Notes under the pieces: model-generated
The model's database searches: none
What the model saw: only the letters and a program-made list of their open reading frames with translations
Told to the model about the DNA's origin: nothing
Translations under genes and position numbers: made by a program
DNA from: Brugia malayi
Lineage: Eukaryota > Nematoda > Chromadorea > Rhabditida > Onchocercidae
Direction: 5' to 3'
NCBI RefSeq assembly: GCF_000002995.4
Contig: NW_025062285.1
Location: forward strand, 186,001-250,000
DNA length: 64,000 bases
Shown: positions 36,385 to 52,119 of the stretch, one piece after another
Layout: each line of letters starts with the position of its first letter
Position numbering within the stretch: position 1 is the first letter of the stretch

Positions 36385-39300
36385 TTACGTAGCACCAATT
36401 TCGTCACTCGGCTCGCTAGGAGTCCTCTCCACTTTCTTCAGTAATGCATTTTCAAAAATCTCATTTGCTTCACTTCCAGAACAGTAACGAATCTTTAAAC
36501 ATGACATATCTATTAAAATAAATTTGACAAAATTTTACAAGTTTGACAATAATTAGGCCACATATGGTTTGATTCACAAGTTATTAAACTTGTGCACCAT
36601 TTCTTGGAGAAAACTGTTGACTGCCCATAACAAATTATTTTGAATATATACCACAGGCGTAGAATATAAACGGGGTTTAGTAATATCTCAAATCCAATTT
36701 TTCATCAGTTATTGCTCAGCGCACTTCTTGGTAACCGCCAAAAAGAAACCTGTGTAATGGCAAAAATGATTGCTTCCGGTACTGCAACTGTAGTAACATA
36801 GTGGAGCCGACGTAATGATGACTTCATTGCATCTTTGAATTTTGAAACAGTTGAATCCAAATGCTCAACCAATGAGGTCGCATCCGTTTCTGGTAACAAA
36901 TTTCCTAAAAAACAGATAAGTGAAAAAACCAAAAGAAAAATTAAAAAGCTTACGAATATGACTTCTTACAATACAAAAAACTATCAAAATTCAGAAACTT
37001 GAACAAATCGAATTCAAATTCTTGGCAAAATCAAATCTTTTATTTAAATTAGAAAGTTAGAAGCACGGGATAAAATAAAAATGAATGTAAATAGATCAGA
37101 TCACTGCTATCAATTATCATCAATTTGTCAAACTAACCAATATTTAATTCAAAATGCAGGGGAGCCATAACTGGTGGTTCATAGCCAGCATGACGTGTAC
37201 ACGTGAACTGACCAGTCCAAATTGCCATTAAATGTCTTGCACACATTTCCGATTTGCATAATCGTAAAATTTCCTTAGGTGACAAAACACTGCTCGATGC
37301 AGCTTTGCATCCATTTTCTCGGATGCTTGAATTTTCTGAAACATACATTCAGTGAATGACTATAATATAAATAAGAGTCATGTTCCTCTCATATAATACA
37401 TTTTAAAAATATATCATAACTAGTTCGCAATGATAGCTCATAGGAACACATGTGCCTATCATCACAGATGTGCATAACAATTTAAATCATAGCAAAATAT
37501 ATTTAATTATACCATTCTTATCGAAATTGTTTCGCTCATCATCAAAAGGTCGATAACTACCCTCAGCAATTTCGTCAGCTTGCTGAATAGCTGCTTTCAG
37601 TTCCGCATCCTCGATTTCCTTAAGTATGATTGAAATACTAGATTAAATACGTTCAGCACACAAGTAGCAAAATATTAAGTCGTAGCAAAATATATTTCAA
37701 TTATACCATTATTATCAAAACTGTTCCCTCCATCACAACGGACATCGGGAACTGAAATTTCACCGTTTCCCGAAATTACGGATGACAAATGTCGTACACA
37801 TTATATTGGATCGGTACATTTCATCAAACTTGAACAATTTTAACGGTTTGTTAATCATGATCACAATAATGTTCTCATAAAGATACATTCGTGAAACTTG
37901 GAAACTTCTTGAAGCTACTAAAGGTTTGAAGCATAAAGTCCGAAATGAATGAAATTTAAATAGTGGTTGAGTAGTATCAAAGTGCAATGACCATGAACTG
38001 GGAAATTTCAATTATGTAATCTGCGAAAACAGTACGTGCAGAATAGCGAAGAGAAAACATGTCATATTTAAAATCATATTTAGCTTAACAAATGGTTAAC
38101 GTAATAAAATAAAGTCAAATTCACAAACGATTCTAACTTACATCAACTTTTGCCTCCACAGTATCATATAGATAGATATTTTTCAACTGTACCACGCGCG
38201 TCTTCTCTGAATTCAAACACCTAAACAAAAAATTATAACGTATGGTAAAAAACTGACCTAGCATAATCTCAATTTTTTTCCAGTGTTGAGTGTTGAATAA
38301 CATTTAACAGTAAATACATTTGAATAACTTTAACTTACCATTCTGCATTAGCCGACATATCATCTAATGGTAGTTCAGTGCAAACACACGATTTATTGAC
38401 GTTGTCTACTTTCAAAACCTAAACAAACAAAAGTAAAGCCAACAAATGGTTACGTTAGGTCAAGGAGTTCCATTCGTTATTTACATTTCAGAGAACCTCA
38501 GTAAAGCACTATAAAAAGTATAATACTGAATATCTCAATTTGAAATGTTAATAAACTATCATTATTCAAACCGAAATCATTAATTCTTTTCAAATCCAAG
38601 CACATCGAACGGATCTTTCCCTTATAATCTTGATGATACATTCCCATATGAATTGAATACGTGTCTGGATTACATTACTTGTTTCAGATGAACAAGAAAA
38701 CATGAAAAGTATTTAATGTAAAACGTAAAACAAACATACAAGAATAGGCCATTTGACGATACGGCCACTTCGTGCTCGATTAATCCAAGCTAGATCACCT
38801 TTAGTTAAATTTTCCAACTTTTCGCTCAATTCAGTTTCTAAATCCTTCATAACATCCGAAAATTTCTGCCTTTTTGCTGCTGGAGATGGTGACTTATCCA
38901 CACGCCTCTTACCTAAAAGTTTTTTGTTTGAAATGGTTCTCAGTTTTCCTAAACCACTGCAAACGACAACCTCCAGATCTCTTGATTCCTTCTAAAAAAA
39001 AACTGTCATGTTTGACATTTTATGACAAATGAGTTTCTCGGTCAAAAAAACGTAAAGATTTCCACTTCTTTCGCGAATCATACTCCTCACAATGTTGACT
39101 ATAAAATTTCTCGTTAAAACATGTTTATAAAGAAAAAGTTATAAACTGTATTGAAACTCACCATCACGTTTATTTTCCCCTTCCTTTAACATTCCAGCTA
39201 ATTTCGCTTCTGCTTCACCATCAATCGATTCCTCTTCCAAGCCACCAGTGGTACTTCTATCCTTTCCGTTACGTCTCTGCTGTGCATCATTTTCGATATC

Positions 39301-41822
39301 AACCTTTGTTGTATCATTCTCCTCCGTGTCCGATTTCTCCATGTTGTTCATTTGTTCTCTACGTTTGAAATATTTCATTACACTTTGAAGTGCCATACGT
39401 AGTTCGCAATTTCGTTCCTGAAAAGACATATATATTCAAAATAAAAGTAAAGCATAATATTTTAAGTAATTCAAGGCTATTGTCGAAATCACAACATTAA
39501 CAGAGTAGTACATGTAATGATATGAAAACACATGTAATGATTAGATCAAAAATACAACAGAACTGCACCTATCTACCTGAGAAAACAGCATTTTGATTTA
39601 CAAATAAACTAACATCAACTGTAACGTTAAGAGTATTTCGAAACCAATTTCTAAAGCAACACCACAATTGACAGTAAGATATAAATCAAACTTAAAATTA
39701 CTTCATAAATAAAAAATTGTAGCTATCCTGATGAATAAATTATGCTATGAAAAAACCTTTCTAATGGCTGTTTCCAAATTTTTGCCTGTTAATTCAAATT
39801 TCTGACAAGCACTCAATGGGTAACGCTCGGGTTTACAATTAAATTTGAGTGGAAAAGCATCCACCATTGCAAATTTCTTTTTCAATTCACGGATCTGAAA
39901 TTATTTATTTGTAAGCATTTCTCAACTACTATAATATCGATAAAAAATATCAATAGGTAAATATGCAATGGGTACTGCTTTCACATGAAATATTTTGTTT
40001 TGGCTTATTCAGGGTATAATACACGAAAACTGTTTTTTTTTTTTTTTTTTTTAAATCAATTTCAAGGGAGATGTATATTCAACAATTATGCAGAACCAGA
40101 AACATTCTAAATATCATTATTCAAGAAGTGAAGAACAGAACTGCCACTCTCTATCTTCTAGAAAAGTTACTTTCGGATTTCACGTACTAAGTGAATTCCA
40201 ATATAACATAAAATCTAATTATTTCTAAAAAAAAGAATCAAGGATTAGGTTTCGAGAAAATCCAGTACCACCTGGCTATTAAATTTTATTAAAACTTACC
40301 ACAACTGGCCATTCTGAATGATTTGGCATACTGAGCCAGACAACTTCACCAATACCCCAAACATGAGGTGCGCTTCCATTACTTGCCGTATCGCCGCTAC
40401 TTGCTGCATCACTGTCTTTCTTGGCCTTCTTTACAAGGTCACCCAGAACGCTCTGTTTATTGATTTCGCTTGCTTTAAATACTGCTAATTCTTCTGCAGA
40501 AATGACTGTTAAACTCTGGCAATACATTCTGATAAATCTCTCATTATGCATTTATATGATCGGTAAATTTCCACATCATTTTTAAGTTGATAAAAGAAAA
40601 ATATTCGCATGATGAAGAAAGCCTTCAATCTTTTTATCTCATTCTTTTCTATGAAATCAGAAGATTTTAAACTGAATTTAATATATTGACTGTACCTGAC
40701 ATCTGATGATCAGCACCTAAAAGTCCATTTTTCTTCAATATTTCAAGTGCTGCTTTGTAGGCTTCCTTCATGTCATTTTTTGCTCCAGCAGGTAACTATA
40801 ATAGATAAAGATGATATTAACAATCATCCAGTTCAAAGAAGGTTATAAATTTCAAAGTTTAAAGGTAAAACTAACAGGTTCACTGCCAGTTAAAAGTCGG
40901 AGTTTTTGTGGTGGACAGCTGAAAATTGATGACTTCAAATTTGAGCTTTCATCAGTTGGCAAAAATGTATACGTGACTTTTTTAGGATAGACACAACGAA
41001 CCTGAAATTTACTACTTCATGTTGTTTTTAATGCTTCAAACAGGAATATAGAAATCATTTACTTAACAATATAATAAATCATTTTCTCAATACTTTAAAA
41101 GAAAAAACAAAAAAAAAAGCAAAAGCAAACTAGTGCTGGCCACTCCGGAAAACGTCGATATGGAGCCCAAACTACATCGCCAGTTTTCAGATCAGCTGAA
41201 AGTCATTTCAAGTTATTAGTACCGAAAAAGACCATTCGAAATAAAATGAAAGTAAATGTAGATCAAAAATTTAGTCTATTTTCAGTGCCCACACATAAAT
41301 GCTAATGTGTTAAATGTTACTATAATATTCCATGACACTTCTTCAACAACACATCAAAAGTAGTAGCAGCAAAGCACAAAACTGAAGAACCACATATATC
41401 AGAACTGAATCGTTTGTCATGTGAAAACGTGCAGATAAACATATATATATATATATATGGATTCAAAGATTTTAAATGTTTCAATGAAAAATGTCTCAAC
41501 TTTATAAGAAATTCTTCCATATAACAGCAACAGTCAGTAAGTGTACCAGTCAGTAAAAAAAGGGATGATGTGCTGTACATCACAAAAGCTGGAATCCAGC
41601 TAAGGAAAGTGTACAACGGACGATTCAAACTAATAGTTATCTTTCTCTATTAAACCACCGTCGACGCTATTATATTACTTTGGTACATACCAACCTTGTT
41701 GAAAACAGAAATGGATCAAATATTTAATTAGGATTTGTAGAAAATAATATAACCAAGAAACATGGGCAAAACCAAAGTAACTTACATGTTGGTACTGAAT
41801 TTTTCACAGCTTTTCGTCCCAT
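36385..41822 (-). CDS. Protein with three PWWP-like modules, 14 exons, 604 aa
   Basis: Probably a nuclear chromatin or nucleic-acid-binding protein; the exact function is unknown to me. Exons: 41786-41822, 41131-41195, 40876-41001, 40696-40795, 40300-40493, 39757-39894, 39162-39417, 38740-38912, 38339-38418, 38142-38220, 37513-37618, 37138-37335, 36750-36904, 36385-36492; every phase agrees and the sum is 1,815 bases. Three modules share G-D/E-V/L-x-W ... W-P-x-L/V-V: LKTGDVVWAPYRRFPEWPAL (residues about 14-33), GIGEVVWLSMPNHSEWPVV (about 156-174) and TKGDLAWINR...VKWPIL (about 339-363). This fits a diverged PWWP beta-barrel (consensus GDLVWAK...PWWPA). All three are interrupted by a phase-0 intron directly after this strand. 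Between modules are acidic Lys/Glu/Ser-rich linkers with KRR clusters. The C-terminal 150 residues match nothing I know. Start follows an acceptor-like aagcag 4 bases upstream. Alternative: Tudor-like barrel. Confidence 0.85.
37680..37745 (-). pseudogene. Partial duplicate of exon 11 of the PWWP-like gene
   Basis: This stretch, with its flanking intron bases (agcaaaatatattt...ataccatt), is a diverged copy of 37490-37555, the 3' end of exon 11 and its donor. It still reads GGNSFDNN before a gtataatt donor, against RNNFDKN in the real exon. The rest of the exon is not copied in a usable phase, so it is probably a decayed tandem duplicate within intron 10. Confidence 0.5.
41440..41458. repeat. 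AT dinucleotide repeat
   Basis: About nine AT units in intron 1 of the PWWP-like gene. Confidence 0.8.
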
Positions 41823-44693
41823 TTTGCTGCTTGTATTATTGCAACCTTCAGAACTTTCCACTTTTAGGTGATGATGACTTGATGGAAAAACTTTTTGATC
41901 CTAAAATGTTTTTACAATTACACAAGCACTCCACATTCGACCAGCTTAATATAAATAAATCGGTCAGATCTTAAAAAATCATTAGCTGTTAAGATTATTT
42001 AATAATTAAAAGGATAATACATTTACAAATACCAACAGTCATTTTTTTTTTCCTCAGATTGCAAAGCCTTTAATTAATTAATATCTAATCTAAAACAACA
42101 AAACCTTAAAAAATCTACGACGATTTCTTAATACCACTAAACTTTATTCATAAAACCATTCCTAATAAAATGCCAATATTCGGAAAAACGCATTCCGGAA
42201 AACAAAAACAAACCACCTACAAACAGCATTCACATAACCCACTGGAATACAAACCAGCTAAACACATTTGTGACACAATCCGCACAGTGTTACACTACCG
42301 GTGTCATTCTGAAATTTGTTATCCCACCCTTAAATTTAAAGAAAATGTGGATCACTTCAAGAACCGGTAAAAGCCATACCGTTGAGTCCATTTTATTGAT
42401 TATTGAAAATTGACTTTAGCGGAAGGCCACAGGGTCATCCAGTGATTAGTGGTCCGCTTCATACATAAAGTATAAGCGAGACCAAAGATTGATTGATTGC
42501 TTACCAAATTTGTTTAATAAATGGAATTTTGCAGAACTGCTTGCAAACTACCATCCCATGCAATTTACGATTGAATGACAGTCATTTTTGGTTAGATAAA
42601 TTTTCTTTTCTTTGCAAATTTAAGTTAACACGTTATTAATAATATCGCACGAGAATTGATAAGTTGTATAAATAATCAGTAAGTTCATCGATACAAGTGT
42701 TTAATGCAATGATTTAGTTGTAATAACCCAATAATTGTAATAAAATTGCTATACAGGAATTGGTGTCAACTATCATTTCTGTGGTTCAGAAAAAAGATTA
42801 AATCTGAAAATTGTTAATTACGAGCGACAGCTGCAACCTACAACAATTCTGCGTGAAAATGGAATATGTAACTTTCGGGGTTTATAAGGAAGATTATTTG
42901 AAAATGCACAATAATGAAACATTTAAAAGTAAGTCATACGAGGTTTGATTTTCGCGTACTAATCATTAATGATTTGGTTGTAATCATTCATTAGTAACGT
43001 TTGTCAATTTCCTAAATGACAGAACTACCACTTCGTAAATTAAATATATCAGCAGTAATACTTATATCAATTCCTTCATCTATTTTTCTCGAATAGTAAT
43101 CCAAACGAAATTCAGAATGAAGATATCAAAAATTTGATTGAAAATCCTCTAATTATCGCTTGAGATTTTAAATTATTAAACATCCAAACACTCAACTCCA
43201 CATTCTGCTAGTTTTCCGCTATTTTTTCTCCTCCTGAAGAAAAAAAAATGAAACAAGCAGAATTCGGAAGTTTAACCTGTCAGTTCATGCAATAGCATGC
43301 ACAATTTGATGAATACAGTGTCCTTTCAGGAGGATTTGATTCAATTTATTCAGAAGAAAAAACGTATCACAAATTTATATTGAAATAACTACATATGGCA
43401 AACGAAATATACAATAATTATAATAAATATAAATGAAACAATATTTTTTAATATGACAGAAACTACCATGATAACTTTTATCAGATATCATATGATTTAT
43501 TGAACTTATTTGTCTCATTGAAACAAAACTCTACTTCATTCGGATGTTTACAGAATTATCCAAGCAATAAAAATGCACTATCAAAACTGATTTACTTAAC
43601 AAAAATTGTCATTGATGTGGAAGAAATGAAATAAACAGCATTATATTTTGAGATGAATTTCCCAAACCTATGAAAGACTTATGAAATTGCTACACTCGAA
43701 CTTTAAAAAATTACTCTTTTGAGAAGTTGAGAAAATTTGTTAAATCTTATTGTGATGTAATTTGAATAAACTGGTAAAAAATCATTTTAAAAAGTGTGAA
43801 AGACGTATTAGATTAAAAGAATTCAGTTTTCTTTGTTCAATTTTTGATAACCATAACCAACACCGCAATAGTTCTAATTTTTAATTCCTACTTATTTCCA
43901 TATGGTAGAACATAAGGAAACCAAATTCTGGCTATTGTTGTCAGTAGAAATGAGAGGTAAGCGTAAGGAGGCATTATCACAGAGTTATGTTGTTACAATA
44001 TATTTTCGTTTCAAGAATTACAAAACGAATGAAAAAAAATTCAAATAAAATCTATATGCGGGAAAAACTAATCTGGTGAATTCACATTAACTTGGAAAAG
44101 AAACAAAATTAAAGAGAATTTCCAAATAGGCACAAAGAAGAAACTGAGCAATACCATACCATAAAAACCCTTTAAAAACTGCTGAAAGCACCAAAATCTA
44201 AATTGGACAATCTGCATCAGTTTAAAAATAAAACCGATTTTCGTGAAACAAATTCATTTCAATCTAGATGCTGAAAAGACGCTTAGATATTGAAATTGAT
44301 CTATATACTTAAAATATATGAGACAAATGAACCGGTTTGGTGATTCATGTCCATGAGCTTTTTGTATCCTCGAGGTTACAAACCAGAGAACGAATATGTC
44401 GGTGCACTACTACGAGGTAAACAATTCTATTAAAACATCAAAATTGCACTTAATAGCCGAGATGCAATAAATGAATGCACCAAAAACATCTACTAATTTC
44501 AATCATTACAAAAACAGAATATTAAATGTGTGGTTAATTCGAGAATCAAGTTGTCTTAAAACTTTACAAATTAAAATTTGCAGGCTTTTTTTTTAAAAAA
44601 TTACCTAAACAAATATACAAGACAAATAAGCATTTGCTGCAATTTTATTTTGGCCATCTAAAAAATTTGATTCATCTTTCAACTTCATAACTA
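41823..44693. other. Intergenic, no gene seen
   Basis: AT-rich DNA upstream of the PWWP-like gene and downstream of the carrier gene. A 66-codon plus-strand ORF at 42170-42370 is His/Lys-rich with no homology or splice context that I can see. The promoter of the PWWP-like gene must lie near 41850-42500, but no element stands out. Confidence 0.5.
44644..44649 (-). terminator. Likely poly(A) signal of the SLC25A42-like gene
   Basis: AATAAA on the minus strand 45 bases after the stop codon. Confidence 0.65.
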
Positions 44694-47049
44694 CTATCGG
44701 TTCAAAGCTTCAACTTCCAGTAGCTGATTGATATGCATATAAACAGTATCATACACTGTAAAACTAATACCAACAGCAATCGGACCCTGAAATATTACAT
44801 TTCCTTATAAATCTGTATTTCGGTATTCCTAAATAATCAAAACTTCCATCGGACTGCATGAGTGACTTTCCTACTCTCAGAGCTGAACCATAACTTTCAA
44901 AATCGGCACCAAAACTTAAGAAATAATTGTTTTTATTACAACCGCTTTCTTGTGTAATCTGGAGATCATAGGACGGAAGGAATATCTGCACAAGATATGT
45001 CAAAAGATTCGTGCAAAACAGATCACAGATCATACTCTCAGATCGTCGATAAATTTTAATCAACAAAGCCACCTTCATGAATTGTTTAATTTAGACTTAC
45101 TTTAATCCAATTCAAGCTGAGACCTTTATAAAGACCATTTTTGACGCCTTCGGTTTTTCCGATTACATATAGACTATAGAAAACATTATGCCCAGTAGGG
45201 ATACGGAGTGTTTGCATGCGACGTCGTACGATATCGAACGGATAGGACGAGGACTGACCAACTAAACCAGCAAAACCACCGAAAAGAAGACGATACACGG
45301 ATGGAACCTCTTTGTTCGTTCTTTCTACAATAAAATTAAACTTTCCAATTTACAAATTGCTAAAAATTTAATATCAAAATGAAATTTTTTCCTGTGACAA
45401 ATTATTTGAAGAAATTTATAGAAAATAAACTACGTAGAAAAAAAAAAGTATACTCAGGATTTATATTAGTTTTTCGCTAAATTTTAATACATAGTTTGTT
45501 GTTCCTTGAGACATCACTGAATGTTGATTCCTCGAATTAGCTTTAGGTGTCTACTTTCAAAATGGACATAAAAAAGAGCGATACACAATGTCTTGGACAC
45601 ATAAACATTTTGGGATTGGAAATCAATATTTTTAACCTCCAATCATTGTTATCTAATCATCTAATCACTGTTATTTTGTCGTTGTTCTCATAGGCAACCG
45701 ATGAAAGAACACATGAGAAAATGAAATGCAACCAAGAACTCACCAAAATAAATCAATTTAAGTGTCTCAAAAATAAAAAAACTGGCGCCCGCATAAGGTA
45801 TGGCTCCCATCAAAGCTGGAATTAAACCGTTGTAGAACGTTCTGCAATTAAAATTTTCGCATACTGTTAAGATGATGAATAATTATTTCTTAATATATTA
45901 AGGAATAATTATTACATTATTACAATAAACATATTAAGATGAATAAATATTATTCCTTAAAATATTACTGTGGAATTCAATATTCCATTTTTTACGACTA
46001 TAATTGAAAAACCCATGCAGACCTGTAGTTTAATCATGTGTTCTAAACAATGATTTATATTCTATTTGAATTACATTAAACACAACATGTAATCAAGTAA
46101 ATTAAATGTACATCAAAATAGCATAATTATTTGGCAAATCACATACCTGACACCGTATCTTTGGTAATCTTTGACAAAAACATTTAGTAAGGAACTATAT
46201 TCATTGACGGTTGATGTAGCTAAACGTGCTTTAGCTGTATCTAGTGGATATGTGCATGTTGTTGCAACTACTCCTGCTAAAGATCCCGCAATGTAACGCT
46301 TCACTGGAGTTCTTATCCTGAATAGTTAGAAGTCAACCACCTTATATATTTGAAACCTTATTTCAGCATAAAAAAGAATTTCCTATAAAATCAAATTTTA
46401 ATAGTCTAATAATAAAGACAAAACTTCAATGAAAACACACTCCTAGAATCGAGTTAGAAACAGTATTAAATTTAGGAATGTTACGATTAATAATCTCGTA
46501 GCTGAATTACAGCGTAAAATAAATGGAATTTTCTCAGAAGCATTATAACCTGTAAGCAAACATTCGAGACAAATAGGCCAAAATAAAAAACCACCAAATA
46601 TGTTAAATACTTCAATAATACGAAAAGATGCCACACTATCTAGGGTCCAAGATACTTACCCATCCTTATCAACTCGTAGTATGTGTTTGATCTCTTCATG
46701 CGCTCCAAATTGGATTACTGCATATGGCACAATGCGTACCATCATTGCCGAATTACCACGCCATAGCGACATTAAACCGGTTGTTTCGTACGTGTTTTTA
46801 ATAAAATTAAGAGCTGACTTTAATGAATAGTGAGCATCGCCAGAAACTAAATTAAATATTATACTTCTAACCTTATTTTAGGAAAGAAAAAGAAATATTC
46901 CATGAATGCCTAGTATGAATGCAAAATAAGCAGTTACTTTGAAAATTAATTTTTGTACGATCAAGTGGCGCAATGGAGGTTTTGGCTATGGCACCAGCGC
47001 ATGCTCCAGCTGCCAGAGATGCAAATATTGTTCGACCTGATCGATTTTT
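44694..47049 (-). CDS. Mitochondrial carrier, SLC25A42-like (CoA/adenine nucleotide), first exon unresolved
   Basis: An inner-mitochondrial-membrane carrier of the SLC25 family; SLC25A42 exchanges CoA and ADP-type nucleotides. Exons: 46938-47049, 46660-46846, 46147-46317, 45744-45841, 45101-45324, 44694-44786, all phase-consistent. The three family repeats are present with their signatures [16 protein letters not shown] and YPFDIVRRR (P-x-D/E-x-x-K/R). [49 protein letters not shown] and a mid-length C-terminus place it with SLC25A42 rather than SLC25A16. The extreme N-terminus is not settled. The open frame continues upstream to an ATG at 47124 (MELSGVIL), but the acceptor ttttcag at 47050-47056 suggests that an upstream exon exists. 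A candidate at about 47330-47378 reads SEENEVQSDYSELEEM but ends in the wrong phase. Poly(A) signal 45 bases past the stop. Confidence 0.93.
45868..45967. repeat. AT-rich palindrome and diverged direct repeat in a carrier-gene intron
   Basis: A near-perfect palindrome (45879-45914, centre aatatatt) lies in a stretch that is repeated in diverged form at about 45936-45967 (ttaagatg...ccttaa). Confidence 0.55.
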
Positions 47050-50319
<3,270 letters not shown>

Positions 50320-52119
50320 CGTTTGTATAATTATATTTCATGTGCAGAATCTGATTTATTTCTGAGTGCAATGTACATATTATCAAGTTGTATATTTTTC
50401 AGAACCAATGACAATAAACATTTTTTAGTGTAAATTTTAAAGGAATATGAAATAACTAAAAGTTTAACCATAGTAAGACATGCTTGTAATTTGAGAAATC
50501 ATAAGCAAAAGAGCCTGGTTAATGCAATATAGAACCGCTTTATTACTTATTTGGGCTTCTAGCTGGAAGAAAATATACAGTTAACTACATGATGATAACT
50601 CTAGAAAACAAAACTTCAGGAAAAAGATAACTCTGGGAGGCCCGACATATCATTCATATGTCTTAATACTAAGATGATATCCATTACTATATCTTACTTG
50701 TTTTGCTGGTGCTAATACTTATTTTGAAAAGGAAGGGAAGATCAACAAATAAAATTATGGAGCGGAGACCTGGACTTTGCAGTTTGATACTTTGATACTT
50801 TAATGTTTCGCCTTCAGCAATAAGTAAAGATGTTCGTTTGTTCAGGAAAGGAAATGTTGTAATGATGAATTAGTGAAATGTTTATGAGTCATATTTTTTT
50901 ATGTACAAAATATATTTTGTACCATTATATAAGCAGTGAAAGATGATTTAATTGCTAAATCTACTGTTTCAGTGACTGGAAATTTTGAACAATATAAATA
51001 AATTGTACAATATTGTGCCTTAAATTATAGCAATAATCATAAAGTACTGCGGTTTAAACCGTTATACACATGTGAACTAACTTTAGTTACAGATTCACTT
51101 CACACACTGCACACTTCTGAAGAATCTCAGTCCCTTGGCCATTACTCTAAAACTCTAACCTAAAAAATATCCTCTATGTCCTCTTCGTTACTCCTCACAA
51201 ATTCCTTTCTCACTCTTCCCTCAGATCTTCCGTCTCGATGATACAAAAGATTAACATTACATATGACAAGAACATGAACATTAGACGCAACAGGAAACTG
51301 ATTCATTCTATGTTTGGAAGGAAGCAAAGCAATATACGTTAATCAAATAATAGAAGCACACAGACTAAAAAAAATGCCTTATGGCAAGTTCAAATTAGAT
51401 CAATGCAAAAAAAAAAGCAAATTTTATCTCAGAAGATGCCTATATTTTCCTCTCTTAATAAAGATCAAAATTTGGTAAGGGTATATGCTTGAGAAATTAA
51501 TACCATTAAGTACTTACAATGAAACAAACTGATAACATCAATTAGCAAAACAAATTCTAGTGCTTGAAAGTGGTGAGAAAAACAAACATCGATTATCGAA
51601 ACATGTTCTATCGGGAACTGAAGGTAAGTAGCGCGAATTTTCCCACAAATCCGGTTAAAATTCCTGCGTATAGTAACTGCGAGAGATCTACGCATAAAAG
51701 ACGTGGAAAAGGAAATATGTGAAAGGAATTTTTAAAGTCGCCTGCGAATTCTTTATGTTTTCCCCATTGTTTATGTACAACAACGCATCATGTATCATAT
51801 ATTGTATTGTTGCTCAGCCACTTGAATGCCTGTGAAAGAAATTGTAGTTTGAAAGAAAAGGATTCGGAAAATTACCAGTTAAAATTATAGTTTATCTATT
51901 ACACATTTCTCCCCCTCCTTTCCCCCGTGGCAATTAGGACAAATGTGGATCAGATAAAATCAGTAATCTTACGAAACCATTTTTTTTTTTATATCGACAA
52001 ATGTATTGACTTTCCCCTTTTTTTAGCAATTCAGTTACATTACCACTTCATTGCTTTTTTCACTCATTAAATTTGCTCTGAACTTTAAGCAAATCTTCCT
52101 TAAACTTGGAAAATAACAT
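50320..52119. other. ERdj4 3' UTR and convergent intergenic region
   Basis: Between the convergent ERdj4 and cereblon genes. A poly(A) signal for ERdj4 is at 50413-50418. The remainder shows no exon-like sequence. A 76-codon minus-strand ORF (51465-51695) lacks splice sites and family features. Confidence 0.5.
50413..50418 (+). terminator. Likely poly(A) signal of ERdj4 gene
   Basis: AATAAA 94 bases after the stop codon. Confidence 0.6.

Noticed and set aside
42170..42370. 66-codon plus-strand ORF rich in His and Lys
   Set aside because: No splice context and no recognisable family; intergenic AT-rich DNA.
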